DNA from: Stagonosporopsis chrysanthemi
Lineage: Eukaryota; Ascomycota; Dothideomycetes; Pleosporales; Didymellaceae
Reading direction: 5' to 3'
Assembly (NCBI GenBank): GCA_022560025.1
Contig: JAFISE010000013.1
Span: forward strand, 1-64,000
DNA length: 64,000 bases
The notes below the pieces were generated by a model. That model worked only from the letters and a program-made list of their open reading frames with translations. It did not search any database and was not told the DNA's origin. How positions within the stretch are numbered: the stretch's first letter is position 1; each line of letters begins with the position of its first letter. Positions 11,686 through 22,763 of the stretch are shown here, one piece after another. Both the position numbers and the translations under genes were made by a program.

Positions 11686-12162
11686 ATGTCTTCCCGAACT
11701 GTCCCCATCCTGGTAGCAGCGCGACGAGCCTCACCTTTGCCAACTCGCCAACTGCACAGCCTAACAAGCTCGGGCACTCCAACTCCACCGACCCAGCGAC
11801 TCCTTTTCTCGCACAAGATCGAGTCGTCCAAAGAAAACCCGCCCTCGTCGTTCAACCTGTGGGCTCAAATCAGGGAGGCACGCCCAGCTGTGCGCTACAC
11901 TGTTTATGCTGGTATCGGACTGATGGCGACAGCCGAGTCCACTTTCTGGTTCAACGTCATCAAGGCCAAATACTTCACATCAGCACGTGAGGAGGACCAG
12001 GTCAAGGCTAAGCAACTGCTCGAAGACGTTCGCGCCGCTGTGGGAGGCCACAGGGCTGTGTGGTTGAGGAACTACAGGAGGTACTATGGAGCGTACACGT
12101 GGGGTCTTGGATACGGTGGTCTTGATGCTCTCAATTTTGTAGAGCACAACGAGCCAATTTGA
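11686..12162 (+). CDS. Small conserved mitochondrial membrane protein
   Basis: This is a single-exon gene of 158 aa. The N-terminus is basic and Ser/Ala-rich with almost no acidic residues (MSSRTVPILVAARRASPLPTR), which is typical of a mitochondrial presequence. One transmembrane helix (YTVYAGIGLMATAESTFWF) lies at about residues 75-95. The C-terminal third is charged, then aromatic and glycine-rich (YRRYYGAYTWGLGYGG). The size, presequence and single helix suggest an inner-membrane protein of the filamentous-fungal 'hypothetical' class. I cannot assign it to a complex. It is transcribed away from the coiled-coil gene and converges on the HET gene 294 bp downstream. The start ATG is the first in the frame. 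Confidence 0.7.
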   Translation: MSSRTVPILVAARRASPLPTRQLHSLTSSGTPTPPTQRLLFSHKIESSKENPPSSFNLWAQIREARPAVRYTVYAGIGLMATAESTFWFNVIKAKYFTSAREEDQVKAKQLLEDVRAAVGGHRAVWLRNYRRYYGAYTWGLGYGGLDALNFVEHNEPI

Positions 12163-12455
12163 ACCCCATTGCGACTTCATTTCGGCGTAGAGGTGTACAA
12201 GATCACACCACTCTATTATCTTAAGCTGTCCAGATCTCGTTGCCGTGCTTCATTGAACCCGATCCTGTACCCAAACGGATACATTGTAGTGGACCGGGCT
12301 TTATTCTCAAGGACGATGCCATCGCATTCTCCACTTACGTGGCATGCATTCACGCTTTGTGGTCAATTTCACTGTGATTCATGCCTTCGAGAGATCCGCA
12401 GATCATCGTTCTAACACGTGCTGACTTATGCTCGCATCTAATGCCTTCACCAGAG

Positions 12456-14678
12456 TCACTCCAGGGTGATGCTTTGTAAAGGTAGATCTAGTTTCAGCGC
12501 CTCGCCATTCATAACGCCGTATACAAAGGCTTCGCCAATCAAACGGTACCTTCCACATGTCGGCTGTGGCCGAAGCACAAACGGCAGATCTCCTCGATGG
12601 AGGATCCAGATCTCGTCGCCTGGCTTCAGCGATCTCGATCCTGTGCCTAGGTAGCCACAGCGTGTCCGGAAAAGACGGCGTTTCTTCCCTCCGCTCTGAT
12701 CCAGTTCGTGCTGCAGCTGCGCCAAGCCGATGGGAGAGTATGTGCCGTTGAACATGTTTTCCACGACAGATGTGAGGCGCTCTTTGTATGCGCTCAAAGA
12801 AAACGCTGATCCACGGGGTTCCAGGCGAAGCAATGTGCGCCATTCTGGGTAGATCGACTCTGAGAGCGGTGAATGATGTGGCTGAAATTCGTCGCTGCTT
12901 GACCAAGGCACTAAGCGATGCCGGATCTGGAGATTCAAAATGTAATCGATGAACAGCAAGCCCGCTTCAGGAGGGGCAGGGCAAGCACGTGCATAGGTAT
13001 CGGTTGTGAGAGTTCGCCATAGGACTTCCACTCGAGAAAGGCTGTGACCGGTTCCGCTAGGATCCGGGTAAGGCATCTCGAGCGCCAGTGCTAGCTTAAC
13101 AATGCTTGCCCATGAAGCTGATGGATCTTGAGATTCGTCGAAGAGGATAGAGGTCTCATCGACGTAGCCCAGGCGGTATCCTTGAACGTCCAACAATCCA
13201 CTATCCATTCTTGGAACGTTCATTCGCCACTGCCTGTGGCCCGAAGCCATCCAAAGATCTCTTCCGCGATATCGCAGTGGGTACGGGTCGAGTCCGACAC
13301 TGTAATCAGGCACCCATGAAGGGAGGCCGGTAATACGACTGAGTGAGGAGTCCTCGACATGCGAAAGCACTGAGAGATTGTGAAAACTTATCAATAGGGC
13401 TTTAGCTGTCGCCAAATAGACTTGCTGAACGCTTCTGCTGTAGTCTGGTGTGATCGCCGTTGGATTTGTACGGAAAGGGGCCATTGCTGAGCTTGCTAGT
13501 CCAAGGAAGGCATACACCTTGTCTCGGGGATCAGTAGACTTCGAGTAACGGTGCTTCTGCAAAAGCAGCGTGAAAGGTAGCTTGGTAATTTCCTCTTGGT
13601 CGAAACTCGAGCCGGTGGCGACAGCCACGCGTGTCTCATTCATAAACATCGGGCCCATACCTACGGAGAGTCTCGAGTCTAGCAGGCGCTTGTAGACACC
13701 AGGGCGCTTCTGTAGCTCAACTACGTGCTTCATCTTCTCCGTCTGCAGGTGATGATACCACTTGGTAGCCTTGATGAACGAAAGAGTCTTTGACAGCCTT
13801 TCCCATGAGAAAACCTTGGATCCACAGACAACTATGGGAGAGTTACCGAGTGTGATCTCCTGTACGACCTAAAATTTGTGTTAAGTTTGCAGCGAGTCCA
13901 GTCATTTTTGACTCACCCATGCTCTTCTGAACCATGGACGGTTGACAAGTGCAATGAAGCCTAGCCAGTTGTAGTAGGTCAAATCTGGTCTGCTCAGCTG
14001 CTCAGCTGCGTTCGGCTTATAAAACGAAGTGTAGCCAACACGAGACCATTCACTCATTGGTATCTCAGAAATTTTCTGCACAACCGCGAGAGCATCTGCA
14101 GTATATTCGTCCTCCCGGCCAAGCCATACAACCACCCCGCACGCTTTGCGAAATATGTCGGCCATTCGAGCTACCTGTGAGTTGCGCTCCAGCAAATTGC
14201 TTTGATCCATGCAGAGCGCATCGACCCAGTAGTAGATGGGAACCTTAGGCATCAGTGGCATGTTCATGGCACTGCCAAGCATATGAAGAGCATCTCGAAG
14301 GTTGCCTGTGACCTTCATCAAATAGTCGTCGCAGATGATGTGGTGTTGACGCTTTCGAACAGCATCGTCCTCCAATTTGGTGTGACTTGCAGCTCTGTGA
14401 TGAGTAGATAAGTGAGCAACATCTTCTTTGAAGGCCGAGGATCGCGCAATGGTTGTGTCGCTGTGGCCCCAAGTGTAGCTCAAGGCTTTAAAGGTAGGCG
14501 CGTCATCGAGCTCAAATGTCTTCAACGAGCAGTGAATCCTGCTCTTGTCTGTCGATGGTTTCAGCTCGAGCAGTCGTATGCTGGTCTCGGTCGGCAGTGG
14601 CTGGTAGACATATTTTCCCAGGAGAAACGGCAATCTCTGCGCAAGGCGCCCCTGGCTCAGCAGACTACGCAGCCGCAT
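12456..14678 (-). CDS. Heterokaryon incompatibility (HET) domain protein
   Basis: HET-domain proteins trigger cell death or growth arrest when genetically different hyphae fuse. Two exons, 14678-13917 and 13868-12456, join at GTGAGT/TTTTAG to give 724 aa. The HET domain occupies about residues 30-255. It shows the classic order: LLELKP near the start, FKALSYTWG at about 65-72, VTGNLRDALHML, YYWVDALCMDQSN at about 150 and, across the splice junction, PWFRRAWVVQE. A further block, STDPRDKVYAFLGLAS, follows, as is usual in this family. The C-terminal 300 residues lack WD40, NACHT or ankyrin repeats and end with a region common to single-domain HET proteins (GDEIWILHRGDLPFVLR... YRLIGEAFVYGVMNGE). 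Partner gene and allelic specificity are unknown. I see no frameshift. Confidence 0.92.
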
Positions 14679-15309
14679 TAGGTCGCTCAGCCGTTCCTGT
14701 CGTCACGCCGTGCGGGTCGCATAGCGTGTTCGGACTCTTCAGTTGTGTGCAATGAAGGTCGACTCAGGCTGAGATGACCGATAACGCCATAGCTCATAGA
14801 GAGGAAGGAACTAGCTGCATCCGGGTTGTAGGAATTGGCAACTGCATTGTGCAAAATTTACGACGCCTTTCGACAATATCGTATGCGTGTCAAGGATATT
14901 CTGATCAGCAAGATTGTGGCAAGGGAGATAGGAAACGCCTTTGAAAGCTTGAACGTGGTGTCGCGTTTAGGCTTGTGCTAACGATTTGGAGGCAAGAGCA
15001 TTTACAACACACGCGTGAACGACATGATTGTAGGGTTCAAGATGAGCAAAGACATTCAGAAAGTGATGTACACGCGTATACTGCTGTCGGTCGTTGCAGA
15101 GTTTCAGCGCGATGCTACCAAAGAAAGGAACTTTCACGCGTCAAAATGGCTGACTAACTAGGAAACCATCTCAAATCATCGTCGTCATACTCCCGCACTC
15201 CTCCATGCGCGCTTCGTGGTCCGCATCCCTCGCGACCGACATGCGCACTACTTCTATATGTATGCCACGGCCCTTTGACTAGTGTGTCTAGCCGTCATGC
15301 GCGCCCGCC
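14679..15309. other. Divergent promoter region
   Basis: About 0.63 kb lies between the HET gene and the tubby-like gene, which are transcribed in opposite directions. No coding frame here has an ATG and plausible protein sequence. Confidence 0.6.
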
Positions 15310-16092
15310 ATGGACTCCCAATTCACTCGTATCGGTTTGGAGGAGGCGCTCAACATACACGACAACCACCTCACTCACGACGAAGAGCTGCCTGACTATG
15401 AGGCTTCTACTGCTCCAGCATACGACGATGGTGACCATGACGGACCTTACAAGACGTTCCACCTGAGGCGCTACGACCGAAGAATACAGATGCTGGTATC
15501 ATACGGATCGTCTGCGAATTCGGCATATCGAATCACGACGAACAGCTTCCGGTTCTTCTCCAAGAAGCCGGAGATGGAGGTGCTGTACACAGGCGACGGT
15601 CGCATGCGAACGCTGGCGGCCATTTCGTTTGACGACAATGGACCTTTACCGTGGCGGCCGCGCGCGCACTTTGATCATACAGACTCTGGCGGCGTCGTGA
15701 AGAGGTTCGACATGGAATCGCGCAATTTTTCCGACTGGGAGGCGACCATTGAGGACAGAGCGTATCAGTGGCGGCTTGGGATGTGGCCCATTTCGCTGGA
15801 GTTGAGTGAGAGAAACTCGACCACAGTCATTGCACGGTTTACGTACTCGGACCGTGGGACGTTGGCTGTGCGAGGGGGCGAAGTCGGCGATCTAGTCATC
15901 TATCGTGATGGCTTGAGCATGGAGCGAGACGGCATTGGAAAGGTTGTGTGCAGCCTGATGGTAGCATTGACGCAGCTGCAAAAGCTCGGGCGACATTACT
16001 CCAACAATGACGCAGCGAGATCACGGACGGATTCACTGGTGCAGGAGGCATCCGGACATTGCGGATTGTCTGCGGGATTTTCCGCTGTCTGA
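15310..16092 (+). CDS. Tubby C-terminal-like domain protein
   Basis: This is a single-exon gene of 260 aa. After a 50-residue acidic leader (including DEELPDYEAS, resembling a PY-type motif), the rest reads as alternating beta strands: FHLRRYDRRIQMLVSYG, YRITTNSFRFFSKKPEMEVLY, FDDNGPLPWRPRAHFDHTD, RDRTYQW-like positions (EDRAYQWRLG) and TVIARFTYSDRGTLAVRGGEVGDL. This strand pattern and the YRI-T-x3-F and W-R motifs match the fungal proteins predicted to have a tubby/LURP-one-like barrel. No enzymatic residues are evident. A phosphoinositide-binding or scaffold role is possible from fold alone. The C-terminal 30 residues are less conserved-looking and could instead belong to an unrecognised last exon. 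Confidence 0.65.
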   Translation: MDSQFTRIGLEEALNIHDNHLTHDEELPDYEASTAPAYDDGDHDGPYKTFHLRRYDRRIQMLVSYGSSANSAYRITTNSFRFFSKKPEMEVLYTGDGRMRTLAAISFDDNGPLPWRPRAHFDHTDSGGVVKRFDMESRNFSDWEATIEDRAYQWRLGMWPISLELSERNSTTVIARFTYSDRGTLAVRGGEVGDLVIYRDGLSMERDGIGKVVCSLMVALTQLQKLGRHYSNNDAARSRTDSLVQEASGHCGLSAGFSAV

Positions 16093-17612
16093 GACGGGAT
16101 GATACTCGCTCGACGTAGCCGTGGTGTTTGAATGGGGCGGTGTGTTCACGATTGGAATGCATGGCTGTGGACAGGCCTTGTCAGCAATAACAGGAACAGC
16201 ATCGGTGTGACGAAATGCATTGTAGAGACCAGACAAGGAGTGCAGGCTGGCGTGCTTCTGCAAACAACTATCCGTGTGTGGAACAGGCGCTGCACCGAAA
16301 CATGCTCATCAAACAATGCCTTGGCAGCGCAGACGAGATGAGCGTGTGTAGAAGGCGCATAGACGCAAATAAACAATCCATCCATGCACCACGCGCAGCG
16401 CAAGATGAAGATGATATATTATAGCGCAGACTACCACGGAGTCGCAGACAGCGGCGCGGCCCGCCAAAGTATGGCGCGCGGTGTGTAACGGTGTGCAGTG
16501 GTGTGCAGCTAACAGCCGTTATCAGGATGCAGTCGTCATTCGGACGCCAGCTGTGGACACCTGCAACGCTTCTGGAGACATGCCGAAGCAGGACATTGTG
16601 TCTCGCAGAAGGCGCTGCTGGCACGGACAGGCGTAGCAAGGACCCATGCACGCCGCGGAGTCGAGTCTCTCGCGGTCTGGAGCGTGACAGCGACAAAATG
16701 CAAAATGCCGATCGCTGGAGAAGTGGGGGGGAGCAGGCCCAGGAATTGGTCCAAACGGCGCTGCAGCAGTGCAGCAGGCCCAACCACCAGCCAGACTCGG
16801 CGCAACGGTGATTCACACGCTGCAGACGGGGCGTGCGAGTGCGAATGCGATTGCTGCGAGACATGCCAATCGCAAGAATGGCATCCGTCCCAGCGCCGCC
16901 GCGGGCCTGGCGTGCAGCCGCCCAGCGTGCTGCTGCTGACAGACGTGGTGCAGTCCTGGCAGGCCTGGCAGTCCTTGCTAGCCCCGTACGGCTTGTACGG
17001 CTTGCAGCCAATTTCAGCCTGTCCGCGCAGCTCGTGTTCCTTTCCGGCAGCGCAGAGCACAGCGTCCAACCCGGCGTGTCTGTTGTCTTGGGTCGTTTGC
17101 TCGCTCGCTGCCTTTCGCGTCCACTCAGCCCACGCTGCCCCGTTCTCTTGGATCCTGCGCCCCGTCTCGCTCCACCGCCCGCAGAGCGCCTGCTCGTCCC
17201 CTCTTTGAACTGCCCGCCAGCCCGCGCTTCCGTCCGTCGAGACTGTCCGACGCTGTCTCCCCCTTTCCGGCCTAGCAGCTCTCGTCGTGCGCCTGCTCGC
17301 ATCCACCACCGCACACGCCCGTTGCCCGCCGAGCCGCCTCTCCAGATCGTCCGTCTCTGCGACCGGGGAATCCTCCAGCGCTGTCCACCTCTGCCTCTGC
17401 CTCACTCGCGCCCGCACCGCGGAATGGGACGCCCACAGCCGCACATCTGCCCCCCGACCCCGTCGTCTCTCGCGTCTCCCAGTTGCAGCTCGCGAGTAGC
17501 GTGCGCTGACTGACCACCGCACTACCTCGGGCCCGCCGCCTTCACCTTCGCCTTCGCCTTCGCCGCCTTCCGAGGGAGACTCTCGCACACCAGCGGTCTA
17601 GTGTGGAGGGCC
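16093..17612. other. Long GC-rich leader/promoter of SLN1
   Basis: About 1.5 kb precedes the SLN1 start. The segment 16440-17600 is strongly GC-rich and pyrimidine-rich on the top strand, so that every frame stays open for long stretches on both strands. These frames are Arg/Ser/Pro-rich, mutually overlapping and have no family features. I read this as promoter plus a long 5' UTR, with possible upstream ORFs. Confidence 0.55.
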
Positions 17613-20600
17613 ATGGTCAAGATGCGGATTCCCATTCGCGAACAGCTGGGATGTCTGGTCCTGCTGGCCTCCATGATCGGCCTGGCTGTCATTGCCGTGG
17701 CGACGTGGATCACGAACCACAATTTTGTGCTCAATATCAGGTCCGTATGCTGCCTGTCTGTGGTAACGGCGGTGGTGTTGTTGTTGCTGTTGTTGTTGCT
17801 GTTGTTGTTGCTGTTGTTGTTGCTGTAAGCTGACGTGGGTCCAACACAGGTCCACAAGACTCAATTTGACCGCCTCTCTCAAAGCCGCCCAGATCTCGTC
17901 GAACCTCAACCTCATGCAGATTGTCGTCGTCCAGGCGTCGAAACGCCTTGCTCCGCAGTCCGCTCTACAACGCTATTATGCTGGGAACAATTCAGAAGAG
18001 AACTGGAGCCGAACTGGAGAAGACTATGATGCTCTCTTCACAGGGGATATGAGATCTCGCATTGCAGTACAGGCGCGTATTTACGCCCGAAACTCGTCCA
18101 GCCAGATTCTATTCAGCCGTACTGCCGATACCATGCTCGGTGTGCAACTGCCCTACAACAATGCCAATGGACAACCAACAACAATGGGTGACGACTCCGG
18201 TTTCATTCCAGAGCTGTACCCCAACTTCAATGTCATCCCGACAGCAATTAACTCAACCTTCAACGCGTACGAGGGTGAATACAACGGTCGAGCTATCAAC
18301 AACTCCAGTTATCTCTTATCTGGGCCGTACAAAGTCAACGATACCCTCAGTCTTGTGTCAATCACGATGCCAATCATCAACAACACATCGAACATCGAGA
18401 CCCTTGGCTGGCTGACGGCTGTACTGGACGCTTCACTTCTGACCAATATCATCAATCAGCTGGAAGGTCTCGGCGACAGCGGTCTTACGATGCTTTTCGG
18501 ACCGGCGAATACAACTAATCAATTCCCAGCTGGATATCGTTATGACGACCCAAATCATGACCCACCCAGAAACGCTGAAGTCCGGTTTTTAGTCTCTCCC
18601 ACAGTGCGTGGCGATGTCACGAGGCATGAACAATATGATGCTTCCCAGATGCCGCCAGCTTTTGATTGGTCCGAGTTCCCTGCCATCAGGGAGGCTTACA
18701 CCGAAAACACCGGGGTCACCAACAATGCTGGAAGTATCATCTCTACCAGGAACGAGCAGGGCGAGAATGTTGCTATTGGTTATGGTGTGGTGGATAGCCC
18801 TATGGTCGATTGGGTTGTTATCGTGGAGCAGACACACGGCGAAGTATGGGGACCTATCTACCATCTACGGAAAGTCATCATCGCGTGTGTTTTCGGCACT
18901 ATGGGTGCTATGCTACTTCTCAGCTTCCCCATCGCGCATTATTCGAGCCGTCCGATTCGACGCCTGCGAGATGCCACCAAGAAATCTGTTGCGCCTCACC
19001 TTTTTGAAGACAATGTGAGCCAAGGCTCTGGCAATGATGGCGCGAACGACGACCACGATGAGACTCTTGCCCGCAAAGAAGGGTTCTTCGGCCAAATCAT
19101 CCACTACAGGCAGAACCAGAAAGTCAACAAAGCCGAGAGACGGGAGGCAGCAAGGAGACGGCAATTCCGCATTCCTAGCAAGGTCAAGGACAGGAAGCAC
19201 TTCATCCACGACGAGCTTACCGACCTGACCAAGACGTTCAACGAGATGACGGACGAGCTCATGATGCAGTATGAGAGGCTAGAGGAGAGGGTGCAGCAAA
19301 GGACAGCCGAGCTGAACGAGAGCAAGAAGGCTGCGGAAGCTGCAAACGAGAGTAAGACCTTGTTCATCGCCAACATATCACACGAGCTCAAGACACCGCT
19401 AAATGGTATTTTGGGTATGTGTGCAGTCTGTATGTCTGAGGATGACCCGGTCAAGCTCAGACGATCTCTTGGTATCATTTACAAGAGCGGTGATCTTCTG
19501 CTGAACCTGCTGACCGATCTTTTGACATTCAGTAAGAATCAGGTTGGACAGCAGCTCAGTTTGGACGAGAAAGAGTTCAGGTTGCGCGACATCAGTTCTC
19601 AGGTCTTGGCTATTTTCGATAAACAAGCGAAAGAGGGTAACATCAACCTGAATGTACGGTTCGAGGGGCCATACGAATCCAACTTGAACGAAGATGGCCG
19701 ACCCAACAACGCTGGAGATCTAGGTCCTTTCGGACTCGGGCGGCTCAAGGACATGATCCTCTATGGAGACCAGCACCGAATCCTGCAAGTTGTGATCAAC
19801 CTCGTGTCGAATAGTCTGAAGTTCACACCTCAAGGCGGCAACGTCACGTTAACTATCCGCTGCACTGGAGAGGCGCATATGACCGACAGCCGAAAGGCTT
19901 CGCTAGCTTCTAGGCAAAGCTCAGCGAGAAACTCAAAGAACCGATTCAGAGCGACAAGTTCCGAAGTGGGATCCATGTCCACCACAGCTCACAACGGATT
20001 TGCAACCGCAAATCACATCAATGCTCTCGAGAAGCCAAACGCCTACTCGCACATCATGATCTCGGATCGAGCAGCGACTCCCCCACCTGGGCGATGGCTG
20101 ACTTTCGAGTTCGAGGTCGAAGATACTGGGCCAGGCATTCCCGAAGATATTCATGCTAAGATCTTCGAGCCTTTCGTGCAAGGTGATCTGGGTCTCAGCA
20201 AGAAGTATGGCGGTACCGGTCTTGGACTGAGTATTTGCTCGCAATTGGCTACCTTGATGAAGGGAACTGTTGGGTTGAAAAGCGAAGTTGGACACGGCAG
20301 TGTGTTCACGATGTCGATACCGCTCAAGCACCTTTCGAGTCGCGCGGACAGCACAGCAAGCTCACAGGTCGACTCCGCTTCGCGACGGAACTCTCTTATC
20401 GACGAGTCCCGTGCTGCGTCTCGTGAGGACTCGCGTTCTGTTCGCTCAGGGCACTCGGTCAAAAGCGCTCCCGTTCCTGTCGTGAACGCAAACGCTGCCG
20501 CTGCGGGGACTACTGCAGGTCCTGTGGCCTTCGAAAATGATTCAAAACCCCGCCTGGTGGGTCTGAGTCAGCCTTTCTTTGCGTCAAACGCTCCGCTAGA

Positions 20601-21265
20601 ATCACCAAACTCGCAATCCGCGGCCATGCAGCGCGTGGAAGCTGAAGCCACGCAAGGCGGCAAGAAGATCAAGGTCCTTGTTGCAGAAGACAATACAACG
20701 AACCAGATCGTAGTCATGCGTATGCTCAAACTGGAGGACGTGTATGATGTGACAGTTGCGAAAGATGGTCAAGAAGCTCTCGATAAGGTCAAGGAAAGTA
20801 TGGAGGCAGGGGAGCCGTACAACCTGATCTTCATGGACGTGCAAATGCCGAATATGGACGGCCTGGACTCGACACGACTGATTCGACAATCTGGATTCAG
20901 CGCCCCCATCGTCGCCCTAACAGCTTACGCTGAAGAGGTAAGCAAACGCAACCCTCAATATGAGTCTGAACATGCTGACAATGCCGCAGTCAAATGTCAA
21001 ACAATGTATGGAGTCTGGAATGGACTTCTTCCTATCTAAGCCCATCCGACGACCCGCACTGAAACACGTTCTCAAGACCTACTGCCCTCCAATCGAAGAA
21101 GAGGACGAAGGCGGGGATAAGACACCACCCAAGAACTCACCCAACCCAGCGGCACCTGCACCGCTTAACACATCTGTCAGCGAGTCAAAAGGGCCATTCT
21201 CCTTACGAGACGCCGGGCCAAGCGGACACGCCGACTCCCCCGCGATATCGCCGGGAACAACATGA
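17613..21265 (+). CDS. SLN1: Sln1-type (group VI) osmosensing hybrid histidine kinase
   Basis: This is a plasma-membrane phosphorelay sensor that passes phosphate to a Ypd1-type HPt protein and then to Ssk1/Skn7 regulators, controlling the Hog1-type MAPK cascade. Three exons (17613-17740, 17850-20937, 20990-21265) give 1163 aa. The first transmembrane helix is at about 11-35 (LGCLVLLASMIGLAVIAVAT). A roughly 340-residue Asn-rich extracellular sensor follows, then a second helix near 383-405 and a linker helix. The HisKA motif ISHELKTPLNG carries the phospho-acceptor His554. The ATPase boxes are NLVSNSLKF, DTGPGIPED, FEPFVQGD and GGTGLGLSI, with a 75-residue Ser-rich insert between the N and G1 boxes. 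The C-terminal receiver has VLVAEDN, Asp1039 in FMDVQMPNMDG, and the conserved Lys in LSKPIRRP, encoded by exon 3. Exon 1 is supported by the basic start VKMRIPIREQLG, typical of this group. Intron 1 contains a remarkable leucine-coding repeat. Confidence 0.95.
17778..17825 (+). repeat. Four exact copies of a 12-bp unit (TTGTTGTTGCTG) in SLN1 intron 1
   Basis: The repeat lies inside the first intron, 24 nt before the acceptor. It is in phase with exon 1, so an unspliced message would read 16 consecutive leucines followed at once by TAA at 17826-17828. Confidence 0.95.
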
Positions 21266-21842
21266 GTTCGCTCATTCTTCTCCGTTTCTACAGTCGTTTG
21301 GCTTGATACCCTATGATCTTGTAATTCGCGGCGATACGACTTTTGGTGCCGTTACTTTTCCTAATTGTAGTTCCTTATATTACCACACTTGTAGCATGGC
21401 GCTGGTTCGGGTTTGGCTAGCAGTAAATCAACCGGATGGGCGTTGAATTATTTTGGGGGGTGGGGATAAGAAAGATGAACGGAGATATGACACGGTCGTC
21501 GATCTTCTCAGTATGTAGTATGCGCCCGAAGGGCCTGGGAGCTTTTCTCCGCAGCGGAAAGCACAATGTATAATGTAAGATTTGTGGCGTACATCTGCTG
21601 CAAATGATCTGATTCCGATCAAACTATTGTACTGATCTGATGTGGTGTCTTTACTCTCAATCCGGCTGCAGTATAGCCGCGATTAAGATGACGTCAATGC
21701 GTTGCACAAACCTTCGATTGGGCATTCACACTTACAATCTAGCACCCAAAACATCAAAAAAACTTCGATCCTGATTCAGCAGTGTTTGGGGCTTTACATG
21801 TTTGCCCGGACACGCTCAACGGAGACTGTAGTTGCCGTGATA
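21266..21842. other. Intergenic between SLN1 and the DNA glycosylase gene
   Basis: This is 577 bp between two plus-strand genes, containing the SLN1 3' UTR and the glycosylase promoter. An in-frame ATG at 21798 could extend the glycosylase by 15 residues. A TGACGTCA-like motif (ATGACGTCA, near 21689-21697) resembles a CRE/ATF site. Confidence 0.55.
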
Positions 21843-22763
21843 ATGCCTTCGAGTGATGACGAACTCTCCGACCCTCCTGACGTCCTCTCAGCACCACCTG
21901 CAACGTTCAGAGGTCGTATAGCAAAGTATCAGTATGCCAACGGCTCGAGCAAAGAGAACGACTCGCCAGTCTCTGCGTCCCCTCCAAAATCAGCCAAACG
22001 AATGCGCACTACGTCTAAAGTTGCAAGCCAAGTCGCCACTGTCACAACCACCTCATCTCCCCGCCCAGCAAAGAAGCAGCGCACATCCAGCAAATACGCA
22101 GACCCATCAAAATACGCTCATCTCTCCCCACTAGTCGACATCCTCGAACCAAACCTGATATGTGTCTTCGTCGGCACCAACCCGGGCGTCAGCACTGCAC
22201 TCCACGGCCACGCCTACGCGCACCCCTCCAACCACTTCTGGAAGCTGCTACACTCCTCTGGACTCACTGACCGCCGTCTTGCGCCCAGTGAGGACAGGAC
22301 TTTACCCGCACGCTACTGCATGGGCAACACAAACATAGTCTCCCGGCCCAGCAAGGACGCGGCAGAGCTCAGCAAGGATGAGATGACCGAGGGCACGCGC
22401 GAGCTGGAGCGCAAGTTTGCGCTCTACAAACCCGAGGCTGTGTGTATTGTGGGCAAGGGCATTTGGGAGGCGATCTGGCGGTTCAAGCACGGGCGGAATA
22501 TGCGGAAGGACGAGTTTGTGTATGGATGGCAGGATGAGACGCTTAATATGGGGAGGGAGGAGGGAGACGAGGAGTGGCAGGGGAGTAGGGTGTTTGTTAC
22601 CACGAGCACGAGTGGGCTTGCTGCAAGCCTCAAGCCTGCGGAGAAGGAGGCCATCTGGAGGCCCTTTGGGGAATGGGTGCAGCGCAGGAGGGAGGAAAGG
22701 GGATTCATGCAGGGGAAAATCGAGGAGGACGTCGCTGGTGAGGAGCATGTCAAGGAAGACTAA
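21843..22763 (+). CDS. G/T(U) mismatch-specific thymine/uracil DNA glycosylase (TDG/MUG family)
   Basis: The enzyme removes thymine or uracil from G:T and G:U mismatches in nuclear base-excision repair. It is a single exon of 306 aa. The first 95 residues are Ser/Lys-rich and disordered, with basic stretches suited to nuclear import and DNA contact (KSAKRMRTTSK, PAKKQRTSSK). The catalytic domain starts at about 100. Motif 1 is VFVGTNPGVST, with the GINPG-type loop at 111-115; Asn113 is the water-activating position in this family. HPSNHFWKLLHSSGLT follows. The second motif, normally NPSGLS, appears here as TTSTSGLAA at about residue 260. The domain length and order are complete. The ATG at 21843 is chosen because MPSSDDELSDPPD reads like a natural N-terminus; the in-frame ATG at 21798 would add 15 residues. 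Confidence 0.88.
   Translation: MPSSDDELSDPPDVLSAPPATFRGRIAKYQYANGSSKENDSPVSASPPKSAKRMRTTSKVASQVATVTTTSSPRPAKKQRTSSKYADPSKYAHLSPLVDILEPNLICVFVGTNPGVSTALHGHAYAHPSNHFWKLLHSSGLTDRRLAPSEDRTLPARYCMGNTNIVSRPSKDAAELSKDEMTEGTRELERKFALYKPEAVCIVGKGIWEAIWRFKHGRNMRKDEFVYGWQDETLNMGREEGDEEWQGSRVFVTTSTSGLAASLKPAEKEAIWRPFGEWVQRRREERGFMQGKIEEDVAGEEHVKED

Noticed and set aside
16268..17588. Two overlapping minus-strand frames of about 350 codons upstream of SLN1
   Set aside because: They overlap each other and several plus-strand frames, have Arg/Ala/Gly-dominated composition and no splice or domain evidence. They are a consequence of GC-rich sequence.
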